Assembly (NCBI RefSeq): GCF_004331995.1
Contig: NZ_SJDT01000004.1
Span: forward strand, 124,001 to 188,000
Direction of reading: 5' to 3'
DNA length: 64,000 nucleotides
DNA from: Arcanobacterium bovis
GTDB taxonomy: Bacteria; Actinomycetota; Actinomycetes; Actinomycetales; Actinomycetaceae
Positions within the stretch are counted from its first letter, which is position 1. Each line of letters starts with the position of its first letter. The translations under genes and the position numbers were made by a program. The notes beneath the pieces are model-generated. The model was not told the DNA's origin. It searched no databases and worked only from the letters and a program-made list of their open reading frames with translations. Below are positions 56,750 through 64,000 of this stretch, in pieces.

Positions 56750-56860
56750 ATGGCTCTGTTAGCGCGAGTACTGGCGTGCAGAGTGCTGTTGGATAGTGCC
56801 GTGATTTCCCAAGTGCTTTTGGGAATTCTCAGGTGGCGCGAACCGGCAGGAATTAATTAG
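56750..56860 (+). CDS. possible small 36-residue hydrophobic protein or leader peptide
   Basis: ATG 56750 is preceded by AGGAGA at 56734-56739 (10-bp spacing), and the frame runs 36 codons to TAG 56858. The peptide is hydrophobic (LLARVLACRVLL, SQVLLGIL) with a polar end (RWREPAGIN). The hairpin TTCCCAA/TTGGGAA (56806-56825) lies inside it. It is 52 bp before htrA and could be a leader peptide or chance. Unrecognised. Confidence 0.35.
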   Translation: MALLARVLACRVLLDSAVISQVLLGILRWREPAGIN

Positions 56861-56912
56861 TTGTGGCCGTCCCTAGCGGCGAGGTCTCTTAGTACGAACG
56901 GAAGGAAACGTC

Positions 56913-58640
56913 GTGAACGATGAGAAAATGCCAAGCAATGATCCGGTTGCCGGACGTCAAGGCGATGCGACGGAAGAATTGCCATCGGACGCACAGTTGA
57001 ATTCGACGAATCCGAGCCAATCTCAGGATTCGCTTGTGCAGCAAGATTCAGGAGCGACGCCGAAGCGTCCCGAAGTCTCGCAACGTCCTGTTATCATCAA
57101 CTACGGTGCGAATGCGGTGGGATCGGTGCACGACGATGGTGTGGAAAACGCAGATGGCGCAGAAGGTAAGGATAACGCAGAGGGCACGGATAACGCGGCA
57201 AACGCGCAATCGCCGATGCCAGTGACGCCACAGACGAACGTGCCAACGGACGAACACTCGCCGACGAAAGAAGCTGGCACCGAATCGTTGCCGCAGAACG
57301 AAAACATTACTGCAACCGAGCAACTTGGCGTTGCATCTGCGCAAGCAACATCTGCTCAGTCAGAGCCTGAACAGCCAGCTTTTTCGCAAGCAACACCTGC
57401 GTCATCTGCTCCTACACAGCCGGTTCCTATGCAGCAAGCTCCAACACAAGCGAATCCTTCGCTAGGAACAGCTTGGATGTACGCGCCGAACACGGAGGCT
57501 CCGGAGGATAGCAAAAAGGGGAAGAAGAAGTCCCGCCCCGGTTGGGCGGCACTTATTGCGGTTGGTGTTGTAGCTGCTCTTGCGGGTGGTGGACTCGGCG
57601 TCGGCGCCATGACCTTGCGCTACGACGGATCGCGACCAGTGAGCGTCTCGGAAGGAAAACCAAATATTAAGCCAGTTGTGGATGCGCACGCTGATGCGCC
57701 AGACTGGGGCGCCGTCGCGAAAACCGTGGGACCGGCAGTGGTGGCGATTAACGTCGATTCTCGCCAAGGCGAAGCAGCTGGTTCTGGAGTGATTTTCGAT
57801 AAGGCTGGGCATATTCTCACAAATAACCATGTGGTTGCCGGAGCAGAAAAAATAACAGTTACGCTTTCGGATGGCCGTGTTATTGAGGCAAAAACGGCTG
57901 GAACGGATCCTGCCACCGATTTGGCGGTGCTCACGCTGGCCACAGTGCCGCAAGACATTACCGTGGCGGCGATGGGGGATTCTTCCCAGGTGAAAGTTGG
58001 AGATCCGGTTGCTGCAATTGGAAACCCGCTTGGATTGTCGTCCACAATGACGACGGGTATCGTTTCAGCACTTAATCGCCCAGTTCAGACGGCGGGTGCG
58101 AACCAACAAACGGGGGAGCGCACCCGCGTTGTCACCAATGCGATTCAGATAGATGCGGCAGTGAACCCGGGTAACTCTGGTGGGCCTATTTTCGATGCTC
58201 AAGGTCGCGTAATTGGAATTGCTTCCTCGATCGCTTCGATTTCTGGCGGAGGGGCTCAAGCAGGCTCAATTGGACTCGGCTTCGCTATTCCGATCAACCT
58301 CGCTGAAAATATTGCGAAACAGCTGGTTGAAAAGGGAGTTGCTGAGCATGCCTTCCTTGGTGTTTCCATCGTGGATGGAATTGCTCAATATAAGGGTATG
58401 TCTAAGCTAGGTGCTGAGGTGAAATCGGTTGAAGACGGCACTCCAGCGGCAGCTGCTCATATTCAGGTGGGTGATGTTATTACGGCAGTAAATGGAAATC
58501 CTGTCACATCAGCCGCTTCACTCACAGGCTACACTCGCCAGCATCGCTCGGGGGAGAAAGTGACTTTGACGTTTGAACGCAATGGTGAATTGCAGGAAAC
58601 AGATGTAACTCTTGCAACCCGTCAAGATACTCAGAAATGA
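56913..58640 (+). CDS. HtrA/DegP-type membrane-anchored serine protease with PDZ domain
   Basis: A 575-residue envelope protease. The first 205 or so residues are a low-complexity cytoplasmic region rich in Gln, Ala, Pro and Asp. One membrane helix follows (WAALIAVGVVAALAGGGLGVGAM). The trypsin-like domain has His306 (TNNHVVAG), Asp336 (DPATDLAVL) and Ser422 (NPGNSGGPI). A PDZ domain forms the C-terminus (HAFLGVSIVDG, HIQVGDVITAVNG). It degrades or refolds damaged exported proteins. GGAAGGAAA precedes GTG 56913. A terminator follows directly. Confidence 0.93.
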   Translation: MNDEKMPSNDPVAGRQGDATEELPSDAQLNSTNPSQSQDSLVQQDSGATPKRPEVSQRPVIINYGANAVGSVHDDGVENADGAEGKDNAEGTDNAANAQSPMPVTPQTNVPTDEHSPTKEAGTESLPQNENITATEQLGVASAQATSAQSEPEQPAFSQATPASSAPTQPVPMQQAPTQANPSLGTAWMYAPNTEAPEDSKKGKKKSRPGWAALIAVGVVAALAGGGLGVGAMTLRYDGSRPVSVSEGKPNIKPVVDAHADAPDWGAVAKTVGPAVVAINVDSRQGEAAGSGVIFDKAGHILTNNHVVAGAEKITVTLSDGRVIEAKTAGTDPATDLAVLTLATVPQDITVAAMGDSSQVKVGDPVAAIGNPLGLSSTMTTGIVSALNRPVQTAGANQQTGERTRVVTNAIQIDAAVNPGNSGGPIFDAQGRVIGIASSIASISGGGAQAGSIGLGFAIPINLAENIAKQLVEKGVAEHAFLGVSIVDGIAQYKGMSKLGAEVKSVEDGTPAAAAHIQVGDVITAVNGNPVTSAASLTGYTRQHRSGEKVTLTFERNGELQETDVTLATRQDTQK

Positions 58641-58677
58641 CGTTTGGGCTATGCCTTGAATAGGCACAGCCCAAACG
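58641..58677 (+). terminator. terminator hairpin at the htrA stop
   Basis: CGTTTGGGCT (58641-58650) pairs with 58668-58677, and TGCC with GGCA inside, with one mismatch and a 7-nt loop. It begins right after the TGA. No T-run follows. Confidence 0.7.
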
Positions 58678-58712
58678 CAATATCAAGGGCTCGTCAACTC
58701 TGACTACCCACA

Positions 58713-58756
58713 CCAGAGGGTGTTGCGATCACAACCGTGATTGCAACACCCTCTGG
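58713..58756 (-). terminator. long hairpin spanning the menF stop codon
   Basis: Bases 58713-58726 pair perfectly with 58743-58756, and ATCAC with GTGAT further in, around an AACC loop. The menF stop at 58729-58731 lies inside. The stem therefore includes the last menF codons. Confidence 0.7.
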
Positions 58757-60135
58757 CCTAATGTGGCAATGTTGAAAGCTCCCATAATTGGCTCAAATTT
58801 GGCTTCAGTTTCGGTCAATTCGGACGATGGAATTGAATCTGCCATGATTCCACCGCCAGCCCAGGCGCGCGCTTGGCGGTTCGCATCAATCTTTGCGCAG
58901 CGCAATGCCACACACCACTGCCCATAATTCCCAGATGACACCCATCCCACCGGCGCGCCATAGCGATCACGATCAGTTACTTCAACATCCTCAATAATGC
59001 TCAGTGCAGTGTCATTTGGATGTCCGCCAAGTGCTGCTGTGGGGTGCAGCAGACCAGCCACGTCGATAATCGAGCGGGAACTGTGCAGTTCCGCCACCAC
59101 GTCAGTGGCAAGATGTAAAACGTTTGGCAAAGGCAAAACAAAAGTTTCACTGGTAGTAACAGTTCCGACGCCGCTGAGCGTATTGACCACCGATTCAACT
59201 GCAACTTGATGTTCGATCTGATCTTTTTCGGACGCAACCAACAGTCTGGACTGCTCATCGTGCTCGGCGGTGGAATTAGCGTGCTGGGATAGAGATGTGC
59301 CGATACCAGCCACACTTTCGGTGCGATTCGGTAGAGTACCTGCAAGCACGCGAGCAAATACGCGAGAATCCTGCGGTGAGGTGATATCTGAGTCCTCAAT
59401 AATCGCTGCAGAGGCTGCGAGCATCTCTGGACTTGCGCCAATCAGTCCATCAACGGCAAATACCCAGGTTGATGGGTAAGAATCGCAAAGACGATCGAGG
59501 AGTACGCGCTCGTCAATATCTGAGTCGGTCTCAATAGCGAGAGTGCGTGAGAGCACCACTTTTTCAGCCTCACCTGCGCGAATCTTATTTGTGACCAGCT
59601 CGACTTGGGCTTGCCATTCGAGCGGATCGGGAATTTCGTGAACGTTCTCAACACTGAACTGAGTAAAACTGCCGGCGCTACCTTTCAATACGGCGTCGAG
59701 CAGCGCCTTTGCTTCAGGAGCGAGAGTCTCAAATACGTCGACGTCGTCTGGACCAATGATCGTCAGCCAGGCTTTGCCAGCGCGACGTCCCACGAGCACC
59801 TGCGGAATTATGAGTGTTGAAGCAGCTGGGGACTGTGCTGCGAAGCTAAAAGATCCAAACGCGAATAATCCACTGCCAGGTACGCGAACTTCGTCGCGAA
59901 CCTCTGCTTGTAGTTCAGTTGCATTCCACCAAGTAGTGAGGTGGTTGAAGCGACTTTCTGCGTCGTCACCTCGCTGGGGAACGTGCGTTTCTTGCGCTGC
60001 AATTCCGGCAGCGACGACGCCGTCGTCACCTCGTATCCACGCGAGCTGATTGCGTGGCGCAGTAAGGAGCGATCTGAGGTTAGGCAGATCGGGTAGGGCA
60101 GAAGTCTGCGAACGTAGATGTGGGATCGTCAACAC
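58729..60135 (-). CDS. menF: isochorismate synthase
   Basis: A 468-residue chorismate-utilising enzyme making isochorismate for MenD. Family segments are EKVVLSRTLAIE, GASPEMLAA, ARVLAGTLPN, VLHLATDVVAEL, HPTAALGGHP and GWVSSGNYGQW. Divergent from menG with 31 bp between starts, so the promoters overlap. Confidence 0.92.
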   Translation of the reverse strand: MLTIPHLRSQTSALPDLPNLRSLLTAPRNQLAWIRGDDGVVAAGIAAQETHVPQRGDDAESRFNHLTTWWNATELQAEVRDEVRVPGSGLFAFGSFSFAAQSPAASTLIIPQVLVGRRAGKAWLTIIGPDDVDVFETLAPEAKALLDAVLKGSAGSFTQFSVENVHEIPDPLEWQAQVELVTNKIRAGEAEKVVLSRTLAIETDSDIDERVLLDRLCDSYPSTWVFAVDGLIGASPEMLAASAAIIEDSDITSPQDSRVFARVLAGTLPNRTESVAGIGTSLSQHANSTAEHDEQSRLLVASEKDQIEHQVAVESVVNTLSGVGTVTTSETFVLPLPNVLHLATDVVAELHSSRSIIDVAGLLHPTAALGGHPNDTALSIIEDVEVTDRDRYGAPVGWVSSGNYGQWCVALRCAKIDANRQARAWAGGGIMADSIPSSELTETEAKFEPIMGAFNIATLGQRVLQSRL

Positions 60136-60166
60136 AAATAACGATGTTACGTCGAATGGTGATTAA

Positions 60167-60871
60167 ATGCTTAATATGAAGCGAGCTACGTTAGCAAAAA
60201 ATCCACATGATGTGTCTGAAATGTTCGACGAAGTGGCGAAGAAGTATGACGTCACTAACACTGTTCTCACTGGTGGTCTGATTCACGTTTGGCGCAAAAC
60301 TACCACAGATGCGCTGGATATTTACGCGGGAATGAAGATTTTGGATCTCGCTGCCGGCACTGGAACGTCCGCCGCTCATTACGCACAGCAAGGCGCCGAC
60401 GTCGTGGCATGTGATTTTTCGCGCGGAATGATCGAAGAGGGGCGACGCCGCTATCCGCACCTCAGTTTCGTTGAAGGTGACGCCATGAATTTGCCCTTCG
60501 AGGCTAACTCCTTCGATGCCACCACGATTTCTTACGGTTTGCGCAATGTGTCGGATCCGCAGAAAGCTTTGCGGGAGATGCTTCGCGTCACGAAGCCGGG
60601 CGGAATTTTGCTGGTATGTGAATTTTCACGTCCATGCAATCCGGTATTTAGTTCGCTCTACAAGTTCTTTTTGGGCACAGCAATGCCGGTGATTTCGGGG
60701 GTATTTTCGTCCGACGCCGCCGCATACGATTATCTCGCAGAGTCGATTTTGACCTGGCCTGCCCAAGATGAGCTGGCACGATACATTTCCGATGCCGGTT
60801 GGGATCGGATCGAGTACAAGAACCTTACAAATGGAATTGTGGCACTGCATCGGGCACGTAAACCGGTGTAA
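60167..60871 (+). CDS. menG: demethylmenaquinone methyltransferase
   Basis: A 234-residue UbiE/MenG SAM-dependent methyltransferase, the last step to menaquinone. It has the N-terminal NPHDVSEMFDEVAKKYDVTN, SAM motif LDLAAGTGTSAAHYA, and SYGLRNVSDPQKALREMLRV. ATG 60167 and ATG 60176 are both possible; neither has a clear ribosome-binding site. Confidence 0.93.
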   Translation: MLNMKRATLAKNPHDVSEMFDEVAKKYDVTNTVLTGGLIHVWRKTTTDALDIYAGMKILDLAAGTGTSAAHYAQQGADVVACDFSRGMIEEGRRRYPHLSFVEGDAMNLPFEANSFDATTISYGLRNVSDPQKALREMLRVTKPGGILLVCEFSRPCNPVFSSLYKFFLGTAMPVISGVFSSDAAAYDYLAESILTWPAQDELARYISDAGWDRIEYKNLTNGIVALHRARKPV

Positions 60872-61029
60872 TTTTCAATGAGGGACTAAATGCCTAATTA
60901 CGTCACATTTTTCTTTCGTAATTCTGCGACTTCTAGGTGTATTCCCCTTTGAAAACAACGTAGACTTCCACAGGAAGTATGTTCAAAATGGCGTGTAAAT
61001 ATTGCTATGAAGTTTGGAAGCGGTGACCG

Positions 61030-62313
61030 ATGAGTTTCGCTGAGAAAGCGGACGTTGTAATTGTGGGTGCAGGCCCAGCCGGCTCGGCAGCAGCACACTA
61101 TCTTGGACAGTATGGACTTCACGTTATCGTGCTAGAAAAATCAACTTTCCCGCGCGATAAAATCTGCGGCGATGGGCTCACCCCGCGCGCAGTATCTGAA
61201 CTTATCCGGATGGGATTTGCGATTCCGGAAAGCGATGGTTGGGTGCGCAATTATGGTGTGCGTGCCTACGGCGGTGGGCACACCATCGAAGTTCCTTGGC
61301 CAGACCTCGCTTCTCAGCCTAACTATGGAACTGCTCGAGCTCGCAAAGACTTTGATCATAAGCTCATCACTTTTGCCACTAAATCCGGCGTTGAACTTCG
61401 CGAAGGCGTGACCGTCACTGCTCCCGTTTTTGATGAACGCTCAGGTCGCGTGATCGGTGTGCGTGCACGCAACACTGCTGAAGGTGGACGCGGCGAAGAA
61501 TTTAGCATTGGCGCGCGTTTCGTGATTGACGCCGGTGGAGTTTCGGCACGTATCGCAACTGCGGCAGGCCGCGAGAAAATCATGAATCGGCCGATGGGAG
61601 TGGCAGTTCGCACCTATTTTGAATCACCGCTTGCGAGTACCACCATGATGGAATCTCACCTCGAGCTGTGGTCTGGAAAAGCGGGAGAATCGGATCTTTT
61701 ACCTGGGTACGGATGGGTTTTCGCCGTCGGAAATGGGCTCGTTAATGTGGGTCTCGGTTCGCTGTCCTCTACTGCTAAACCGACTGGTGTTGACTACAAA
61801 AAAGTCTTCCAGACGTGGATGAATAATGTTCCTGAGGAATGGGGATTTACCCCTGAAAACCAGCGTGGTCCCCTCCGCTCGGCTGCGCTGCCGATGGCCT
61901 TTAACCGAAAGCCGCACTACGCCGATGGTTTAGCTCTTATTGGCGACGCCGGTGGAATGGTTTCGCCTTTTAACGGTGAAGGCATCGCCTACGCGCTTGC
62001 CTCGGGTCGTATTCTTGCTGATCACATTGCTCAAGCGCTCGGTCGTGGTAGCTTACGCCAGCAAGATCGCGTGATGATGGAATATCCAAAAGAAATACGT
62101 GATGAACTTGGCGGATATTACACAATGGGTCGAGTTTTTGCTGCGCTTATTGAGCGTCCAGAAGTGATGCACATTTGTGTGAAGTACGGTCTACCTCGGC
62201 CAACGCTCATGAAGTTAGTGATGAAGCTGCTCTCAGATACCTATGATCGCCGCGATGGTGATTGGATGGACAAACTTATCACCGCCTTGACCAAGGTGGT
62301 GCCCAAAGCGTGA
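61030..62313 (+). CDS. geranylgeranyl reductase family FAD protein (MenJ-like)
   Basis: A 427-residue flavoprotein. The FAD fold is VIVGAGPAGSAAAHYL, then DKICGDGLTPRAV typical of the family, and LIGDAGGMVSPFNGEGIAYAL. Members reduce isoprenoid double bonds. Between menG and nuoA, a role in saturating the menaquinone side chain, like mycobacterial MenJ, is likely but inferred. Confidence 0.88.
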   Translation: MSFAEKADVVIVGAGPAGSAAAHYLGQYGLHVIVLEKSTFPRDKICGDGLTPRAVSELIRMGFAIPESDGWVRNYGVRAYGGGHTIEVPWPDLASQPNYGTARARKDFDHKLITFATKSGVELREGVTVTAPVFDERSGRVIGVRARNTAEGGRGEEFSIGARFVIDAGGVSARIATAAGREKIMNRPMGVAVRTYFESPLASTTMMESHLELWSGKAGESDLLPGYGWVFAVGNGLVNVGLGSLSSTAKPTGVDYKKVFQTWMNNVPEEWGFTPENQRGPLRSAALPMAFNRKPHYADGLALIGDAGGMVSPFNGEGIAYALASGRILADHIAQALGRGSLRQQDRVMMEYPKEIRDELGGYYTMGRVFAALIERPEVMHICVKYGLPRPTLMKLVMKLLSDTYDRRDGDWMDKLITALTKVVPKA

Positions 62314-62416
62314 TTTGCACAGTTATTCGGAATTTTTCGACTCAAAGCGATACGCTTATAGATGGTCTAATGCGCAGTTGTGTGCATTGTTTGAACAATA
62401 GGCAAGTGGAGGCTAA

Positions 62417-62779
62417 ATGAACCCCTATGTTCCACTTTTAGTGATGATTATTGCGTCGGCAGTGATTGCTTTTGGCGGTCTTGCAGCCAGCGCGATTTTA
62501 GGTCCAAAGAAGTATAACCGCGTCAAGGTCCTCAACTACGAATGTGGTGTTGAAGCTACACCAAATGCAGGATCGGCTGGGCGTTTCCCCATCAAATACT
62601 TCCTCACGGCAATGACCTTTATCATCTTCGATATTGAGGTGGTATTCCTCTACCCATGGGCAGTTAGCCATGAGGAACTTGGGCTCTTCGGTCTTATTGC
62701 AATGGCCTCGTTTGTATTCCTCATTACGGTTCCATTCATTTACGAATGGCGCCGTGGCGGTCTGGAATGGAGTGAATAA
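62417..62779 (+). CDS. nuoA: NADH-quinone oxidoreductase subunit A
   Basis: A 120-residue membrane subunit of complex I with three helices. The family segments are [33 protein letters not shown] and [16 protein letters not shown] lies upstream of ATG 62417. First gene of the nuo run. Confidence 0.95.
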   Translation: MNPYVPLLVMIIASAVIAFGGLAASAILGPKKYNRVKVLNYECGVEATPNAGSAGRFPIKYFLTAMTFIIFDIEVVFLYPWAVSHEELGLFGLIAMASFVFLITVPFIYEWRRGGLEWSE

Positions 62780-62781
62780 AT

Positions 62782-63339
62782 ATGGGTTTGGAAGAAAAGA
62801 TTCCGCAAGGAATTGGCCTCACCACGATGGAAGCCGTGCTCGGTTGGGCACGTGCCCGCTCGCCATGGCCAGTCACGATGGGTCTTGCTTGCTGCGCAAT
62901 TGAGATGATGGCCTTTGGTGCGGTTCGTTACGACGCATCACGAATTGGTATGGAAGTATTCCGAGCTTCGCCGCGTCACGCCGACCTCATGATCGTTTCT
63001 GGGCGAGTGAGCCATAAGATGGCACCAGTCGTTCGTAATATCTACGACGAGCTCATGGAGCCAAAGTGGGTTATTTCCATGGGTGCATGTGCATCTTCTG
63101 GCGGTATGTTCAACAACTACGCGCTCGTGCAAGGAATCGATCACATCGTGCCGGTAGACATCTACCTACCAGGCTGCCCTCCACGTCCAGATATGCTCAT
63201 TAATGCCGTGTTTGAACTGCGAAATCAGCTTATGGAAAAGGCTCCGATTGGCCAAGACCGCATCGATATGTGCCGTGCAGCTGAAGAAGCCGCACTGAAG
63301 GCAGAGCCAGTCGAATTGAAGAAGGGACTCCTAGCGTGA
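62782..63339 (+). CDS. nuoB: NADH-quinone oxidoreductase subunit B
   Basis: A 185-residue peripheral subunit carrying cluster N2, the last Fe-S cluster before menaquinone. The ligands are in [20 protein letters not shown] and LPGCPPRPD. It starts 2 bp after nuoA and its stop overlaps the nuoC start. Confidence 0.96.
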   Translation: MGLEEKIPQGIGLTTMEAVLGWARARSPWPVTMGLACCAIEMMAFGAVRYDASRIGMEVFRASPRHADLMIVSGRVSHKMAPVVRNIYDELMEPKWVISMGACASSGGMFNNYALVQGIDHIVPVDIYLPGCPPRPDMLINAVFELRNQLMEKAPIGQDRIDMCRAAEEAALKAEPVELKKGLLA

Positions 63340-64000
63340 CACAGAACATGGATGGAGTAGTGGCACCACAGCCTGATGCACAAGCATCGGTAGGTGCAAA
63401 TTTCCTTACCGAACGAAGCGGAATGTGGGGCGTCAAGGGTTCAGGCGATACCACTGGTTTCTCAGGTCAGCGTGAAGTTGTGGCAATTTCGCAGCCAGCA
63501 ACGCGACCTTACGGCGGCTGGTTTGACGCCGTCGTCGACATCATCATTGAGCTAGCGAAAGCTGATGGATACGACGAAACCGATGTGATTGAGAAGGTCG
63601 TGGTGGAACACGGTCAGCTCGTGATTTTCGTTAAGCGTGAGCGTCTCCTCGACGTAGCTCGCTACCTGCGTGACGATCAAGATTTGCGCTTCGAGATGAC
63701 GCTCGGTGTGTCTGCTGTGCACTACCCCCAGGACAAGGGGCGTGAACTGCATGGTTATTTCCCATTCTTCTCGATTACCCACAATCGCATGATCGCTTTG
63801 GAAGTTACTGCTCCAGAAGCTGATCCGCACATGCCATCAATCGTGCCGGTGTATCCCGGTGACGATTGGCCTGAGCGAGAGGCGTTCGACCTCATGGGTA
63901 TTATTTTCGACGGACACCCCGGACTCGCACGTTCAGCGATGCCAGATGATTGGGTAGGACATCCGCAGCGCAAGGATTACCCGCTTGGAGGCATCCCTGT
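63336..64000 (+). CDS. nuoC: NADH-quinone oxidoreductase subunit C (3' end outside the window)
   Basis: The GTG at 63336 overlaps the nuoB TGA (GTGA), and the frame stays open to the window end, giving 221 residues. After an N-terminal extension of about 70 residues come the NuoC 30-kDa segments [13 protein letters not shown], and [20 protein letters not shown] near the end. The subunit is part of the hydrophilic arm of complex I. Confidence 0.93.
   Translation, partial: MTQNMDGVVAPQPDAQASVGANFLTERSGMWGVKGSGDTTGFSGQREVVAISQPATRPYGGWFDAVVDIIIELAKADGYDETDVIEKVVVEHGQLVIFVKRERLLDVARYLRDDQDLRFEMTLGVSAVHYPQDKGRELHGYFPFFSITHNRMIALEVTAPEADPHMPSIVPVYPGDDWPEREAFDLMGIIFDGHPGLARSAMPDDWVGHPQRKDYPLGGIP

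Noticed and set aside
1-64000. tRNA, rRNA, CRISPR or insertion-sequence elements
   Set aside because: Read on both strands, I saw no T-loop-like tRNA ends, spaced repeats, transposase-like proteins or terminal inverted repeats.

Overview
The window looks like a chromosomal segment of a Gram-positive actinobacterium of moderate GC content, most likely from the Actinomycetaceae (Arcanobacterium/Trueperella-like). This is inferred from the family content and was not tested by search. Supporting signs are frequent GTG and TTG starts, the actinobacterial order ftsH-folE-folP-folBK-DUF3180-PH-PH-DUF2520-panC-panD-lysS, the 32-residue ribosomal protein bS22, SpaA-type sortase-assembled pili, and a complete menaquinone pathway next to nuo genes.

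Layout. 1-3 kb: the end of a D-lactate dehydrogenase-like FAD/Fe-S protein facing an alpha/beta hydrolase. 3.4-7.1 kb: a secreted coiled-coil NlpC/P60 hydrolase, a frameshifted AAA ATPase gene preceded by seven 10-bp repeats, and inorganic pyrophosphatase. 7.3-21.6 kb: a long same-strand run with dacB, tilS, hpt, ftsH, folate synthesis, PH-domain membrane proteins, pantothenate synthesis and lysS. 21.7-30.1 kb: glycerol use, with glpFK and glpABC on the minus strand and a divergent sugar-binding regulator. 30-36.2 kb: mutY, an unknown basic membrane protein, radA, and a Trk/Ktr potassium system. 36.6-37.1 kb: an excisionase-like HTH gene and bS22. 37.6-48.3 kb: a pilus island of major pilin, class C sortase, small pilin, giant adhesin of about 1950 residues and a second class C sortase, followed by a MarR regulator. 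48.8-62.3 kb: menaquinone synthesis (menA, E, B, C, D, F, G and a geranylgeranyl-reductase-like enzyme) interleaved with a histidine phosphatase, a PLDc_N membrane protein and an HtrA protease. 62.4 kb to the end: nuoA, nuoB and the start of nuoC.

The genes describe a respiring, glycerol-using organism. GlpF and GlpK import and phosphorylate glycerol. GlpABC would pass electrons to the menaquinone made by the men genes, which also accepts electrons from the Nuo complex. The pilus island is the main accessory locus. Its three surface proteins carry three different sorting signals (LPATG, LAKTG, LPQAG).

The most unusual non-coding signals are the CTAAGTA array at 6421-6490, a 39-nt element found in two unrelated intergenic regions (3098-3136 and 53641-53679), several long perfect hairpins without U-tracts, and a possible pseudoknot in the pilus leader. 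I saw no tRNA, rRNA, CRISPR array, insertion sequence or prophage.
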